A stretch of 64,000 nt of DNA. Source: Candidatus Ribeiella danica. GTDB lineage: Bacteria; Chloroflexota; Chloroflexia; Chloroflexales; Roseiflexaceae. A program made the position numbers and the translations under genes. Shown here one piece after another: positions 47,408 through 55,657 of the stretch. Below the pieces are notes generated by a model, which was given only the letters and a program-made list of their open reading frames with translations, did no database searches and was not told the origin of the DNA. The stretch is from assembly GCA_016717335.1 (NCBI GenBank), contig JADKFS010000002.1:744001-808000 (forward strand). Direction: 5' to 3'. Numbering within the stretch: the first letter of the stretch is position 1; each line of letters opens with the position of its first letter.

Positions 47408-48397
47408 CTACGAAGAGCGCCGGCGCAGCCACAGCCCGGCCACCAGCAGCCCGGCCAGGGCCGCGACGGCGCCCAGCGCGAGGGCGCCGGTGGCAAGCAG
47501 GAACAGCGCCGCGATCAGGAGCGGGATGAATAGCAGCAGCCCCGGCGCGACCTCGGGCAGCGGGAGCTGCTGCGGCCCGCTCGGCGCGTAGGTCTCGCCG
47601 GGCTCGCCGTAGCTCGAGCGCTCGACCCCCTCGCGCTGCTGGCCCTCGAACACGCCCGGCGGCAGCGGCGCGCCGGGAACGGGCCGGGTGCGCGCCTCCA
47701 CACGGTACGACGCACGCCAGTCGTAGCTCGGGTCGAGCTTGCTCTGGTACAGGTGGAAGGCCGCCCGCTGGACGTAGGCCGGGTGCGCGCCGCTCAGGCC
47801 CGAGATCTCGCGGATCTCGCCCGGCGTGAAGGCCACCTCGTCGCCGTCCAGGTAGGTCTCGGTCAGCAGGCGCACCTCGGGCTGCGAGAGCGCGCCCAGC
47901 CGCAGCTCGGCAAAGCGCTCGCTCAGCAGCGGCGGCTGGCCCTCGATCGCGACGACCAGAAACAGGGCTCGGCCGCGGGCGATCCGCGCCAGCGCCTCGA
48001 GCAGAAGCTCGCCCCAGCCCGCCGCGAGCGCCCCCTGAGCATTGTCCAGCGCCAGCAGCACCGGATCGCCGGCCGCGACCAGCGCCAGCTCAAACGCCGC
48101 CAGCGTATCGCCGCGCTGGCCCAGCGCGCCGGAGACCGTCCAGTAGATCTCGGCCGGGCTCTCGGCGTGGCGCAGGTCGAGATAGTACGCCCGCAGCTCC
48201 GGCAGCTCCAGGTTGACCGACGCCGCCTGCACGATATGCGTCAGCAGCGACGACTTGCCGATGCCGGGCGGCCCGAAGATCAGCACCGGGCGGCCGGCCT
48301 CCAGGCGCTCGAAGATCTGCGAGAGCTCGCCCCAGCGGCCGGCGAAGCGCGCCGGCTCGGTGATCCGGCCGCGCTCGGTGAAAGGATTGGTCGTCAT
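47408..48397 (-). CDS. Membrane-anchored AAA_16-type ATPase
   Basis: 329 aa from ATG 48397. Walker A is FGPPGIGKSSLL and Walker B is PVLLALDNAQGA. Sensor-like and winged-helix regions follow (ISGLSGAHPAYVQRAAFHLYQ), as in AAA_16/ORC-type ATPases of Chloroflexota and cyanobacteria. The C-terminal ~50 residues hold two membrane helices (LLLFIPLLIAALFLL and LALGAVAALAGLLVAGLWL). It lies convergent to the REC-HTH-TM gene with a 8-bp gap, so the two membrane proteins have no shared promoter. Function unknown. Confidence 0.8.
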   Translation of the reverse strand: MTTNPFTERGRITEPARFAGRWGELSQIFERLEAGRPVLIFGPPGIGKSSLLTHIVQAASVNLELPELRAYYLDLRHAESPAEIYWTVSGALGQRGDTLAAFELALVAAGDPVLLALDNAQGALAAGWGELLLEALARIARGRALFLVVAIEGQPPLLSERFAELRLGALSQPEVRLLTETYLDGDEVAFTPGEIREISGLSGAHPAYVQRAAFHLYQSKLDPSYDWRASYRVEARTRPVPGAPLPPGVFEGQQREGVERSSYGEPGETYAPSGPQQLPLPEVAPGLLLFIPLLIAALFLLATGALALGAVAALAGLLVAGLWLRRRSS

Positions 48398-48553
48398 GGC
48401 ACACCCATCGGCGCGGCGCCCGCTGGCCGCGTGCGGCGGGCATTGTACCATGTTCCGGCTGCGCCGGCTGGGTTCGCGTCGCTTTGCTATCGGGTGACGG
48501 GCGCAAGTCGCGCCGGATCACCCCAACTCCTGCCAGGGGCGGGGAAACGGCAG

Positions 48554-48594
48554 CTCGGCACGGGGCTTCGGCTCCGCCGAAACCCCGTGCCGAG
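48554..48594. terminator. Strong stem-loop
   Basis: CTCGGCACGGGGCTTCGGC / GCCGAAACCCCGTGCCGAG with a 3-nt loop, one mismatch. It lies between two divergent genes, so it is a repeat or structural element rather than a true terminator. Confidence 0.5.
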
Positions 48595-48658
48595 CCACTA
48601 ATCCCTCCCTCTCCCGGCGGGAGAGGGGGGCCGGGGGGTGAGGGGACACAGCGCGCCG

Positions 48659-48689
48659 TTTGACGCCGGCGCCGCGGCAGTGCTAGGAT
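48659..48689 (+). promoter_or_regulatory. Possible promoter for thiN
   Basis: TTGACG, 19-bp spacer, TAGGAT, 72 bp before the ATG at 48762. The spacer is on the long side. Confidence 0.4.
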
Positions 48690-48761
48690 GCGGCGCGCCG
48701 AGACGAGCGCACGACACAGCCGGCCGCCCGGATTAAAAGCGCCCGGCGCCTGGAGACAACC

Positions 48762-49436
48762 ATGTACGCCGTCATCATCGCCAACTCGCCCGACCTGGAC
48801 ATCGCGCCGTACGACGCGCAGATCCGCGCGGCCGACCTGCTGATCGCCGCCGACGGCGGGGCGCTCCCGCTGCTGCACGCCGGGCGCCTCCCGCGGCTGG
48901 CGATCGGCGACATGGACTCGCTCGACGCCGCGAGCCTGGCCGCCCTGGTGGGGCAGGGCGTCGAGCTGCGCCGCTACCCGCGCGACAAGGACGAGACCGA
49001 CCTGGAGCTGGCCCTGCTCTACGCGATCGGCGCCGGCGCGACCACGCTCGACGTGCTGGGCGCGCTGGGCGGCCGCTGGGATCACACCCTCGCCAACGTC
49101 GCGCTGCTGGCGCTGCCCGAGCTGCTGGGCGCGCGCGTGCGGCTGCTGGCCGACCGGCAGACCCTGTTCCTGGTGCGCGACACGGCGATCCTTGAGGGGC
49201 AGGTCGGCGATACCGTCTCGCTGCTGCCGCTCTCGGGCGCGGTGCGCGGCATCACCACCGAGGGGCTGCGCTACCCGCTGCGCGAGGCGACCCTGAGCTT
49301 CGAGCGCGCCCGCGGCGTCAGCAACGTCCTGCTGGAGCCGCCCGGCCGCGTCAGCCTGCGCGAAGGGCTGCTGCTGATCGTCCAGCACGACGACGGCGGG
49401 GCCTACCAGTGGCGCGGCGGCCAGATCGTCCCTTGA
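48762..49436 (+). CDS. thiN: Thiamine pyrophosphokinase
   Basis: 224 aa. It transfers pyrophosphate from ATP to thiamine to give thiamine diphosphate. Family motifs: LLIAADGGALPLLHAG, AIGDMDSLD, RRYPRDKDETDLELAL (active-site acidic cluster), LGALGGRWDHTLAN and the C-terminal TEGLRYPLREATL and GVSNVL. The length is typical (200-230 aa). No thiamine riboswitch is visible upstream. Confidence 0.93.
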   Translation: MYAVIIANSPDLDIAPYDAQIRAADLLIAADGGALPLLHAGRLPRLAIGDMDSLDAASLAALVGQGVELRRYPRDKDETDLELALLYAIGAGATTLDVLGALGGRWDHTLANVALLALPELLGARVRLLADRQTLFLVRDTAILEGQVGDTVSLLPLSGAVRGITTEGLRYPLREATLSFERARGVSNVLLEPPGRVSLREGLLLIVQHDDGGAYQWRGGQIVP

Positions 49437-49488
49437 CCAATCATCCGACACGGCCTAGAATATGCGTGCGCAGGAGGAGGCTCACGCT

Positions 49489-50031
49489 ATGCAGGATAAC
49501 AAAAAGCGCAAACTGAATCTAGGGACCGTGATCGGCTGGCTGATCTTCATTCTGGTGATCGCCGGCGGGCCGATCTTCTCGATGCTGCGGAGCGCCCTTG
49601 GCGGCACTGTAACGCTGCCGGGCAATCTTATGTCGACCGTGATTATCGGGCTGGTCGTGCTCAGCATGCTGGTCTCGATCGGGCGAGCGGTCGGCCGTGC
49701 GTCGCGCGGGCGACAGGACTCGCGGCTGCCCACAGGCAGCCCCGACCAGCCGGCGTCGTCGCCCATGCCACCATTCAGCGGGCCGACGTCGTCGCCCATG
49801 CCGCCATTTGGCGGGCCGGCGGCGCGCCAGGCCCCCACATCGAGCCCCGCGCCGACAATGCAGCCGCCCTCGGCGACGCCAATCAGCCCGCCGGTCGCGG
49901 GCCAGGAGCGGCTGCCGCGCCCGCCCAGCTTCGAGCCGATCCTCAACCCGCGCATCGTCGTCATCGGGATCGTCGGCCTGGTGCTGATTGGCGCGGTGAT
50001 GCTGGCCGTGCTGCGGGTGGGCCTGCCATGA
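49489..50031 (+). CDS. Two-TM membrane protein with Pro-rich linker
   Basis: 180 aa from ATG 49489, preceded by AGGAGGAGG. One TM is near the N-terminus (~12-32, VIGWLIFILVIAGGPIFSM) and a second region follows (~43-66). There is then a Pro/Ser/Met-rich linker (repeated PMPPFSGP / PMPPFGGP) and a final TM (~155-178). I recognise no family. It overlaps the methyltransferase start by 4 bp (ATGA), so the two are translationally coupled. Confidence 0.65.
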   Translation: MQDNKKRKLNLGTVIGWLIFILVIAGGPIFSMLRSALGGTVTLPGNLMSTVIIGLVVLSMLVSIGRAVGRASRGRQDSRLPTGSPDQPASSPMPPFSGPTSSPMPPFGGPAARQAPTSSPAPTMQPPSATPISPPVAGQERLPRPPSFEPILNPRIVVIGIVGLVLIGAVMLAVLRVGLP

Positions 50032-50786
50032 GCCAGTTCGACGCCTTCGCGCGCTACTACGACGCCGACTACGGCGCGATCGTGGACGACGTGGCGTTCT
50101 ACCGCGAGCTGGCGCGGCGCAGCGGGGGGCGAGTGCTTGAGGTGATGTGCGGCAGCGGGCGGCTGCTGGCGCCGCTGGCGCATGCCGGCCTGCAGGTCGC
50201 CGGCGTCGACATCTCGGCCGGCATGCTGGCGCTGGCGCGCGAGCGGCTGGCCCAGGCCGGCCTGCTGAACCAGGTCGAGCTGCTTGAGGCCGACATCCGC
50301 AAGCGCGCGCCGCGCGGGCCGTTCGGGCTCGCGATCGTGGCGATCAACTCATTCATGCACCTGGCCAGCGCCGACGATCAGCTGGCCGCGCTCGGGCAGA
50401 TCCACGCCGCGCTCCGGCCGGGCGGGCTGCTCGCGATCGACCTGTTCAACCCCGACCCGCGCGCGCTGGCCGAGCAGAGCGGCCAGCTGCTGCTCGACAA
50501 GCGCTTCCGGCTGGCCGACGGCACGCCTGTCCAGAAGTTCGTGGTCCAGCATGTCGACATGGCCGCGCAGACCAGCCACGTGACCTTCATCTACGACGAG
50601 ATCGACGGCGGCGGGCTGGTCCATCGCAGCACGCTGCCGTTCACCATGCGCTGGCTGTATCGCCACGAGCTGGAGCACCTGCTGGCGCGGGCCGGCTTCG
50701 CGCTGGAGGCGGTCTACGGCTCGTACGAGCTCGACGAGTACAGCGGCGCGAGCGATCTGCTGCTGTCTGTCGCGCGGCGGCTCTGA
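50028..50786 (+). CDS. SAM-dependent class I methyltransferase
   Basis: 252 aa. Motif I is VLEVMCGSGRLL (SAM-binding Gly loop), motif II is VAGVDISAGML, and LLEADIRK follows. A late post-I motif is LRPGGLLAIDLFNP. The C-terminal beta strands (FTMRWLYRHELEHLLARAGFALEAVYG) are typical of Methyltransf_25/YcgJ-like small-molecule or lipid methyltransferases. The substrate is unknown. It ends just before the satellite array. Confidence 0.88.
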   Translation: MSQFDAFARYYDADYGAIVDDVAFYRELARRSGGRVLEVMCGSGRLLAPLAHAGLQVAGVDISAGMLALARERLAQAGLLNQVELLEADIRKRAPRGPFGLAIVAINSFMHLASADDQLAALGQIHAALRPGGLLAIDLFNPDPRALAEQSGQLLLDKRFRLADGTPVQKFVVQHVDMAAQTSHVTFIYDEIDGGGLVHRSTLPFTMRWLYRHELEHLLARAGFALEAVYGSYELDEYSGASDLLLSVARRL

Positions 50787-50800
50787 GAGCGCGGGGACGA

Positions 50801-50911
50801 GGTGACAAGGTGACAAGGTGACAAGGTGACAAGGTGACAAGGTGACAAGGTGACAAGGTGACAAGGTGACAAGGTGACAAGGTGACAAGGTGACAAGGTG
50901 ACAAGGTGACA
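50801..50911. repeat. Tandem 8-bp repeat GGTGACAA, about 14 copies
   Basis: Perfect head-to-tail copies of the octamer immediately after the methyltransferase stop. The same or related words (GACAAGG, CTGACAAG, GGTGACCAGGA) occur in many repeat blocks of the window. Confidence 0.95.
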
Positions 50912-50917
50912 GGACTC

Positions 50918-51040
50918 ATCCCAAGTCCCAAGCCCCAAGCCCCAAGTCCCAAGTCCCAAGCCCCAAGCCCCAAGCCCCACGCCCCACGCCCCACGCCCCA
51001 CGTCCCACGTCCCACGTCCCAAGCCCCAAGCCTCAACGGA
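50918..51040. repeat. Tandem 7-8-bp repeat CCCAAGC/CCCACGC
   Basis: About 16 heptamer/octamer units of the type CCCAAGC, CCCAAGT and then CCCACGC, CCCACGT. The shift of variants along the array shows stepwise expansion. Confidence 0.92.
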
Positions 51041-51066
51041 TTGGAAACAAGACAGATCACAGAGCT

Positions 51067-51585
51067 ATGCTACGAGAACGAACCATCCAGCTAGAGCGAG
51101 AGGAGCGACGGCAGCGGCGCGCGCTGATCATCTTCTCGATCGCCGTGCTGATCCTGCTGGGCCTGTGCTCGGCGATCAGCTGGCAGCTCGTCGTGCGGCC
51201 GTCCGGGCTCATCCCGGCCGGGCGCGTGAGCGACTACGCCGACAATCAGCCACACCGCATCGCCGTGCCGCAGCTCCACACCAGCAGCCTGATCGCGCGG
51301 CGCGACGAGACCCTCAGCGAGGACACGATCTTCATCCGGCGCCAGGCCGACGGGTCGTGGATCGCGCTGCTGGGCATCGACACGCTGTCGGGATGCTTCC
51401 TGTACTGGGACCAGCAGGCCGGCATGTTCCAAGACATCAACTGCCTGGGGTCGCGCTACACCCCGGAAGGCCGCTACGTCGACGGGCTCAAGAGCGGCGA
51501 GCGACCGCAGGACATGGCCCGCCTCGCGACGGAGGTGCGCGACGACCAGGTCTTCGTGCGCGACGAGCTGGCGCGCGAGCGTTGA
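51067..51585 (+). CDS. Membrane-anchored Rieske-like protein without His ligands
   Basis: 172 aa. N-terminal helix anchor (~20-42, ALIIFSIAVLILLGLCSAI). The C-terminal 80 residues follow the Rieske fold pattern: an LLGIDTLSGCFLYWDQQAGMF strand-loop, then INCLGSRYTPEGRYVDG. In genuine Rieske clusters these positions read CxH and CxxH. Here the two Cys remain and both His are missing (GCFLYW and NCLGS), so no [2Fe-2S] cluster is expected; the two Cys could form a disulfide. It is probably a redox-inactive QcrA-like protein. The tmRNA promoter begins within its last codons. Confidence 0.7.
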   Translation: MLRERTIQLEREERRQRRALIIFSIAVLILLGLCSAISWQLVVRPSGLIPAGRVSDYADNQPHRIAVPQLHTSSLIARRDETLSEDTIFIRRQADGSWIALLGIDTLSGCFLYWDQQAGMFQDINCLGSRYTPEGRYVDGLKSGERPQDMARLATEVRDDQVFVRDELARER

Positions 51586-51610
51586 CGCGGCCCCATCGAT
51601 CTGGTATAAT
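51582..51610 (+). promoter_or_regulatory. Sigma70 promoter of ssrA
   Basis: TTGACG (51582-51587), 17-bp spacer, TATAAT (51605-51610). The -35 overlaps the stop codon of the upstream gene, and the mature RNA 5' end is 13 bp downstream of the -10. Confidence 0.8.
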
Positions 51611-51622
51611 GGCAGTTGTCCT

Positions 51623-51987
51623 GGGGATGCCTGGTATCGACAGGGGAGGACGTCGTAGGTTGCAAGCCGAGCCGCCCAGTCTCGTTAAAGGGGCAACGGC
51701 AATTAACTGCCAAAAACAACAACCGCGTTGCGTTTAACCGCGTAGCGCTGGCTGCCTAACTAGGGAGCCCGTTCGCCCACTCTCACCCCGATGGAGTGGG
51801 GTCGAACGTCAACAGTCGGGGTGCTCCCGGTGGATCGTCCGCTAGGCCGGGCTAAGATTAGCGGGCCGGCTCAAAGGTCGCCTTGTCTGTTGTGTGACCG
51901 CGAGCGACACTAAACGGCAGACTAAGCTTGTAGTAAATCTGCGGCTAACTTTTCTGGACGGGGGTTCGATTCCCCCCATCTCCACCA
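51623..51987 (+). ncRNA. ssrA: Transfer-messenger RNA
   Basis: 365 nt. The 5' GGGGATGCCTGGTATCGACAG and 3' GGTTCGATTCCCCCCATCTCCACCA form the tRNA-Ala-like domain (acceptor GGGGATG/CATCTCC, T-loop GGTTCGATTCC, encoded CCA). The resume codon is GCC at 51709-51711 and the reading frame ends with TAA at 51757-51759. The encoded tag is AKNNNRVAFNRVALAA, ending in the usual ALAA. With the charged Ala it gives a 17-residue degradation tag for ribosome rescue. The tag repeats NRVAF / NRVAL, an internal 15-nt duplication. Confidence 0.97.
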
Positions 51988-52079
51988 ATCAGCGGTCTTC
52001 CCGCTGAATCAATTGTTAAGGTGCTCGGGCCGAAAGCTCGAATACCTTGACGGTCAAACACCCGGTCTTGCTTCGTTTC

Positions 52080-52286
52080 TCAGGCGCTGGCAAGGCCGGG
52101 TGTTCGTATACCCTCAGCTTGGTACTCCAAGATGTGTTGCGCATTGAGGCCGGCGGCGGCGTAGAACGCGCACAGCCGCTCGATCTTGTCGGCATCGATT
52201 CGCCGCAGCTGACTGAGCTCGATCTTGGTCAGCGTCTTGCGATCGATCCCGATCTGGGTAGCGACCTCCTCGAAGTGTTGGGTCAT
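52080..52286 (-). CDS. Small XRE/HTH_26-like regulator
   Basis: 68 aa. The HTH is EEVATQIGIDRKTLTKIELSQLRRIDADKIERLC. Its ATG overlaps the stop of the DUF4268 gene by 4 bp (ATGA), so it is translated together with it. Likely a repressor or antitoxin-like partner. The hairpin CCGGTCTTGC/GCAAGGCCGG overlaps its 3' end (52060-52100). Confidence 0.6.
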   Translation of the reverse strand: MTQHFEEVATQIGIDRKTLTKIELSQLRRIDADKIERLCAFYAAAGLNAQHILEYQAEGIRTPGLASA

Positions 52287-53381
52287 GGTGTCGTATCGCG
52301 GTTTTCAACGGTGGCAAACGGGCGCTCCTCCAGGTCTGATACGCCCTGAATCTCAATGGCCACATGGGTAGGAGCCGGGCTGTGCTTGGCCGGGGGCGTG
52401 CTATCTAATGTAGCGATAGCCTCACGCGTCGGCTGCTCGAGCGCCTGGTGCAACCGAAGAATCACGTCGACGCCCCACTGGCGCAGCGCGGTCAACTCCT
52501 CTGGCGTAGCGTCAATGACGGTCGGCGTATCGTAATAGTAGGCAACGCGCGAGGCGTGTTTATCATCGATGCGTTCCCAGGCGAGCGGTGCGCCAAAAGT
52601 CGCGTCGATCTCATTGCGATGGGCATAGAGCTCATCAAAAATGTGCTTGTTACGCACCCGATCGCCAGTATCAATGTACAGATCGACGCGCGGTCGACGG
52701 GCACGCGTGAATGCGAAGGTGATGTAGCCAATTGAAGGCGATGTCGCCGGCATCTTCGTTACGGACTGCCAATAGTAGCCGACTCTACTCGACTGGTAGA
52801 GGGGAAATGTTGCGGAGTGAGCAAGTTCAGCCATCAGCGACTCGAAGAAGCGGCTGTACGCCCGCTCGCGATCCTGTAGGCGGATGAAGGTGACGTGCCC
52901 CCGCTGCAGATCGACTTCATAGGATCGCCAACCTGCGCTGAGCCATTGGTCGGCTTGTGGCCCACGTGCGGTATCGTTGGCCCACCACGAGCGATACTCG
53001 CGCGCTGACTTAGGCAGTTTGCCGCCGATGAGCTGCTCGATCTGCCCAAACGAGAGCTGAATGCGGTCCTGGTCGTCGGCCAGGTTATAGCCAGTCAGCC
53101 AGCTTGCTATAGCGCCCCTCGCTCGGCCTGGTCTGCTCGTCGACTGAGACGGCTGTGGCGGGCACGCCCCCTGCTGTTGCCGGCGCCGTATTCGTTTGCG
53201 TTGTGTCAACCTCCTGCGCCGGGGTTTCGGCCGGCTGAGGAGGGATAACCACCGTGCGAACATCGTCGTAGTAGTCTTCGAGCCACTCACGGCAGTGACG
53301 CAGCTCATCACGCGCGCGCGCAGTGATATCGATCTTCAGATGTGAGAGGTTGTTGCGGGTCTGACGCACAGAGTCGAGCAT
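52283..53381 (-). CDS. DUF7662-DUF4268 protein, frameshifted near 53100
   Basis: The C-terminal ~130 residues (DLYIDTGDRVRNKHIFDELYAHRNEI, APLAWERIDDKHASRVAYY) are DUF4268. A DUF7662-like block lies N-terminal to it (RIQLSFGQIEQLIGGKLPKSARE, WWANDTARGPQADQWLSAGW, VTFIRL). The N-terminal part (ATG 53381, LDSVRQTRNNLSHLKIDIT...) is in another frame, which stops at 53085 just after RYSKLADWL. Joining LADWL to the ADDQDRIQ stretch would restore the module. DUF4268 occurs in restriction-like and toxin-like contexts but has no proven activity. It is followed by the XRE gene. Confidence 0.6.
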
Positions 53382-53602
53382 TAATATCTTGCACGAAGAC
53401 AATGTCCTGCACGCGTTGGCGCAAGTATAAGGAAATCTTCGCCGGTTTTCTGAATCGGGGGCACAGTGTCCGATTGGCAGGTGCATCTATGGCTTCTATC
53501 GTGCGGGGAGGCGGTGGGATATGCACGAACTGGTTCCAATAGCACGGCTTATACCGTTCATTTTTATAAAGCATAGCAAGAGCGAAAACACGAGAGGAAG
53601 TG

Positions 53603-53930
53603 ATGATCGACGAGCTCTACGGCGCCAGCTCGATCGTCGAGCGGCTCCAGCACAGCGGCGCCTGGTACCGCGCAGTCGCGGTGGAGTGGGTGTACGTCGA
53701 TCGCGCGCGACCGATCGCGCCTACCCGACGCTGATCGCGGACTACCACCGGCTCGGCGAATCAGAGCGCACCCGCGCCGAGCAGTACATGGATGAGCTGT
53801 TTACGGCGGCGGAGTCCGAGCTGCTGCGGCGCCATTTCGCCGACCGGCTCGGGATTGCGGTCAAGGTGCGCGTCATTCCAATTCCGATGCTCGCGGAGCC
53901 CGAGCCGGGATTGTTCATGGCGAACCCGGA
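53603..53930 (+). pseudogene. 5' part of a duplicated gene, frameshifted
   Basis: Nearly identical to the start of the intact gene at 59525, including about 30 bp upstream of the ATG. One C is missing near 53728 (GCGCC versus GCGCCC), which shifts the frame, and similarity ends abruptly near 53930 after the GCGAACCCGG word. Confidence 0.75.
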
Positions 53931-54085
53931 ATCTCAGCGCGCTGCTCGGCGATGCCGTTGGCGGTCGCCGGGGGCGCGAAGGGACGGCCACCGTGGGCGG
54001 CGGCCTGCTGGAGCAGGTGCGCCAGCGTGCGGCGGTGGGTGGCGAGGAGCGCGCGCTGGTTGGCGGTGTCGGAGCAGGAGGCGAA
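53929..54085 (-). pseudogene. Remnant of a Chloroflexota-type gene
   Basis: On the minus strand one frame reads LLATHRRTLAHLLQQAAAHG and then FAPPATANGIAEQRAEI, wording common at the N-terminus of Chloroflexota multidomain proteins. No start or remaining body is present. It abuts the truncated duplicate on the other strand. Confidence 0.4.
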
Positions 54086-54109
54086 CGCGCGAGCCGCCCA
54101 ACGCCTGGT

Positions 54110-54480
54110 GAATCAGGGGGAGCTTGACACATTCATCAGCCGCACGCGACCGTTTTTTGCGCGCAACAAGGTGAGCCCCTATCTTGCGCCCTGGTTTGAT
54201 AGCGATCATGGCTGGCCCAAGCGGGAACAGCGAACGATCGAAAAAGAAGCTGGTTGCGATATTCTCGATCGCCAATGGCTCAATCAGCCAGAGGTTCGGG
54301 ATCAGCGCACGCCTCCCTGGTTGTTCGTGAGAACACAGCTATATCCTCGCGTATCGACGTGCGCGGTGGAGCTTCTTGACAAGCCACGCTACCATTATAT
54401 AATGGAGCGCACATCCGTTCTACACAGGCACCAGGATCTTTTTCCTGAGGAATAGCGCTGGATCGTCATCAGCAGCCGTA
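54110..54480 (+). other. Possible gene remnant
   Basis: A frame reads GELDTFISRTRPFFARNKVSPY and onward for ~110 aa without a clear start or family. It contains the promoter-like TTGACA-16-TATAAT (54374-54401), which is more likely to serve the DinB gene downstream. Confidence 0.3.
54374..54401 (+). promoter_or_regulatory. Sigma70-like promoter upstream of the DinB gene
   Basis: TTGACA, 16-bp spacer, TATAAT, 175 bp before the ATG at 54577. Near-consensus. Confidence 0.5.
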
Positions 54481-54576
54481 TCATTGATGCCCCGTCGATG
54501 CTGTTATAGACTCGATTGAGATGCCGATAGCTCTGCATTCGCCACGCCAAACGTAAAACCAACGGGAGGAGCGTCC

Positions 54577-55035
54577 ATGACCCGAGCTGCAATCGCGGAG
54601 GCGCGCGCCTTCGAAAGCTGGCACGATGAGCAGGAAGCACTCAAGCGCGCCATCGCGCCGCTCACCTCCGCACAATTGCAGCGACAGCTTCTGCCTGGTC
54701 TGCGCACGCCGGGGGGCATCGCCGAACATATCGTCTTTGGGCGCGCCCTGCATCTGAGCCGCACGCTGGGCGAGCGGGCGGCGGAACTCACGCCGCTCCT
54801 CCGATGGGAGGCGGACGACCCACCGCACACTGCCGTCGAGATTGTGCAGGGGCTGGAACTGACCTGGCAGTTCATCACCGCTTGTCTGATGCGCGGATCA
54901 CCCACCGATGCTGTCCCTGAAGAGGAGGTACCGATCGTGCAGACGATCTGGGGGCTGCTCGACCACGACCTGCCGCACGCTGGGGAACTGTCGCTGCTGT
55001 TGGGTGCCGCTGGCCTGCCTGGGGTTGAGATCTAG
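54577..55035 (+). CDS. DinB-like protein
   Basis: 152 aa, preceded by GGGAGGAG. Four-helix-bundle pattern with RTPGGIAEHIVFGRALHLSR and GLLDHDLPHAGELSLLLGAAGLPG at the end. The His residues in AEHI and DHDLPHAGE are in the positions of the metal-binding triad of DinB/YfiT proteins. Members of this superfamily are thiol- or metal-dependent transferases, usually of unknown substrate. It stands as a single gene. Confidence 0.7.
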   Translation: MTRAAIAEARAFESWHDEQEALKRAIAPLTSAQLQRQLLPGLRTPGGIAEHIVFGRALHLSRTLGERAAELTPLLRWEADDPPHTAVEIVQGLELTWQFITACLMRGSPTDAVPEEEVPIVQTIWGLLDHDLPHAGELSLLLGAAGLPGVEI

Positions 55036-55171
55036 CGCGCAGGGACGTATCCTTCAGCGTCAACCAGGTGCGCGTTGCCACACCGCTCGACCGACAGACG
55101 CGCCACCGCCGATATTGGCACTCGTGTTTGCCACGGGCTACAGACCGTAACTCAAACGCAGGAGGAACACC

Positions 55172-55657
55172 ATGCTCGTTGAAGCACAGGTCACCATCAA
55201 TGGCTCCAAGACAGCGGTCTGGGCCGTAATCACCAACATCGAGCACGCTGCGGAAATCATCAGCGGAATCGAACACGTTGAGGTTGTCGAAAAACCGGCA
55301 AACGGGCTCGTCGGGCTCAAGTGGCGCGAGACCCGCATGCTCTTCGGCAAGCCAGCGACTGTGGAAAAGTGGATCACGGATGCTGCTGAGAATGAGTTCT
55401 ACACAACCAGGGCAGAAGATGGTGGATTTGTCTTCGTAGCGACTATGCGTATTTCAGAGAGCAGCGGCGGCATAACGTTGACGAGTGCGCATGAAACCAG
55501 GCCTCAGGGTATCGTTGCACGATTACAGTCGCTCCCAATGATTCTGTTCAAGGGTGTGGTGAAAAAGGCCATTCTGCAAGACCTCAACGATTATAAGGCC
55601 ACAGTTGAACAGAAACGATCGATTGCGGTCGAACGACGGCAAGGAGAGGCATCATGA
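55172..55657 (+). CDS. SRPBCC (START/Bet v1-like) protein
   Basis: 161 aa, start preceded by CAGGAGGA. Fold signs are AVWAVITNIEHAAEIISGIEHVEVVEK, LVGLKWRETRMLFGKPATVEKWI and a C-terminal long helix (LFKGVVKKAILQDLNDYKATVEQK). Binds hydrophobic ligands in related proteins. It overlaps peptidase E by 4 bp (ATGA) and is thus co-translated with it. Confidence 0.8.
   Translation: MLVEAQVTINGSKTAVWAVITNIEHAAEIISGIEHVEVVEKPANGLVGLKWRETRMLFGKPATVEKWITDAAENEFYTTRAEDGGFVFVATMRISESSGGITLTSAHETRPQGIVARLQSLPMILFKGVVKKAILQDLNDYKATVEQKRSIAVERRQGEAS

Noticed and set aside
48554..48594. Terminator for a plus-strand gene
   Set aside because: It lies between divergent genes, so no transcript ends there.
54090..54125. 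Second attC site
   Set aside because: GCCCAACGCCTG occurs at 54096, as in the complement of attC, but the rest of the stem and the opposite core are missing.
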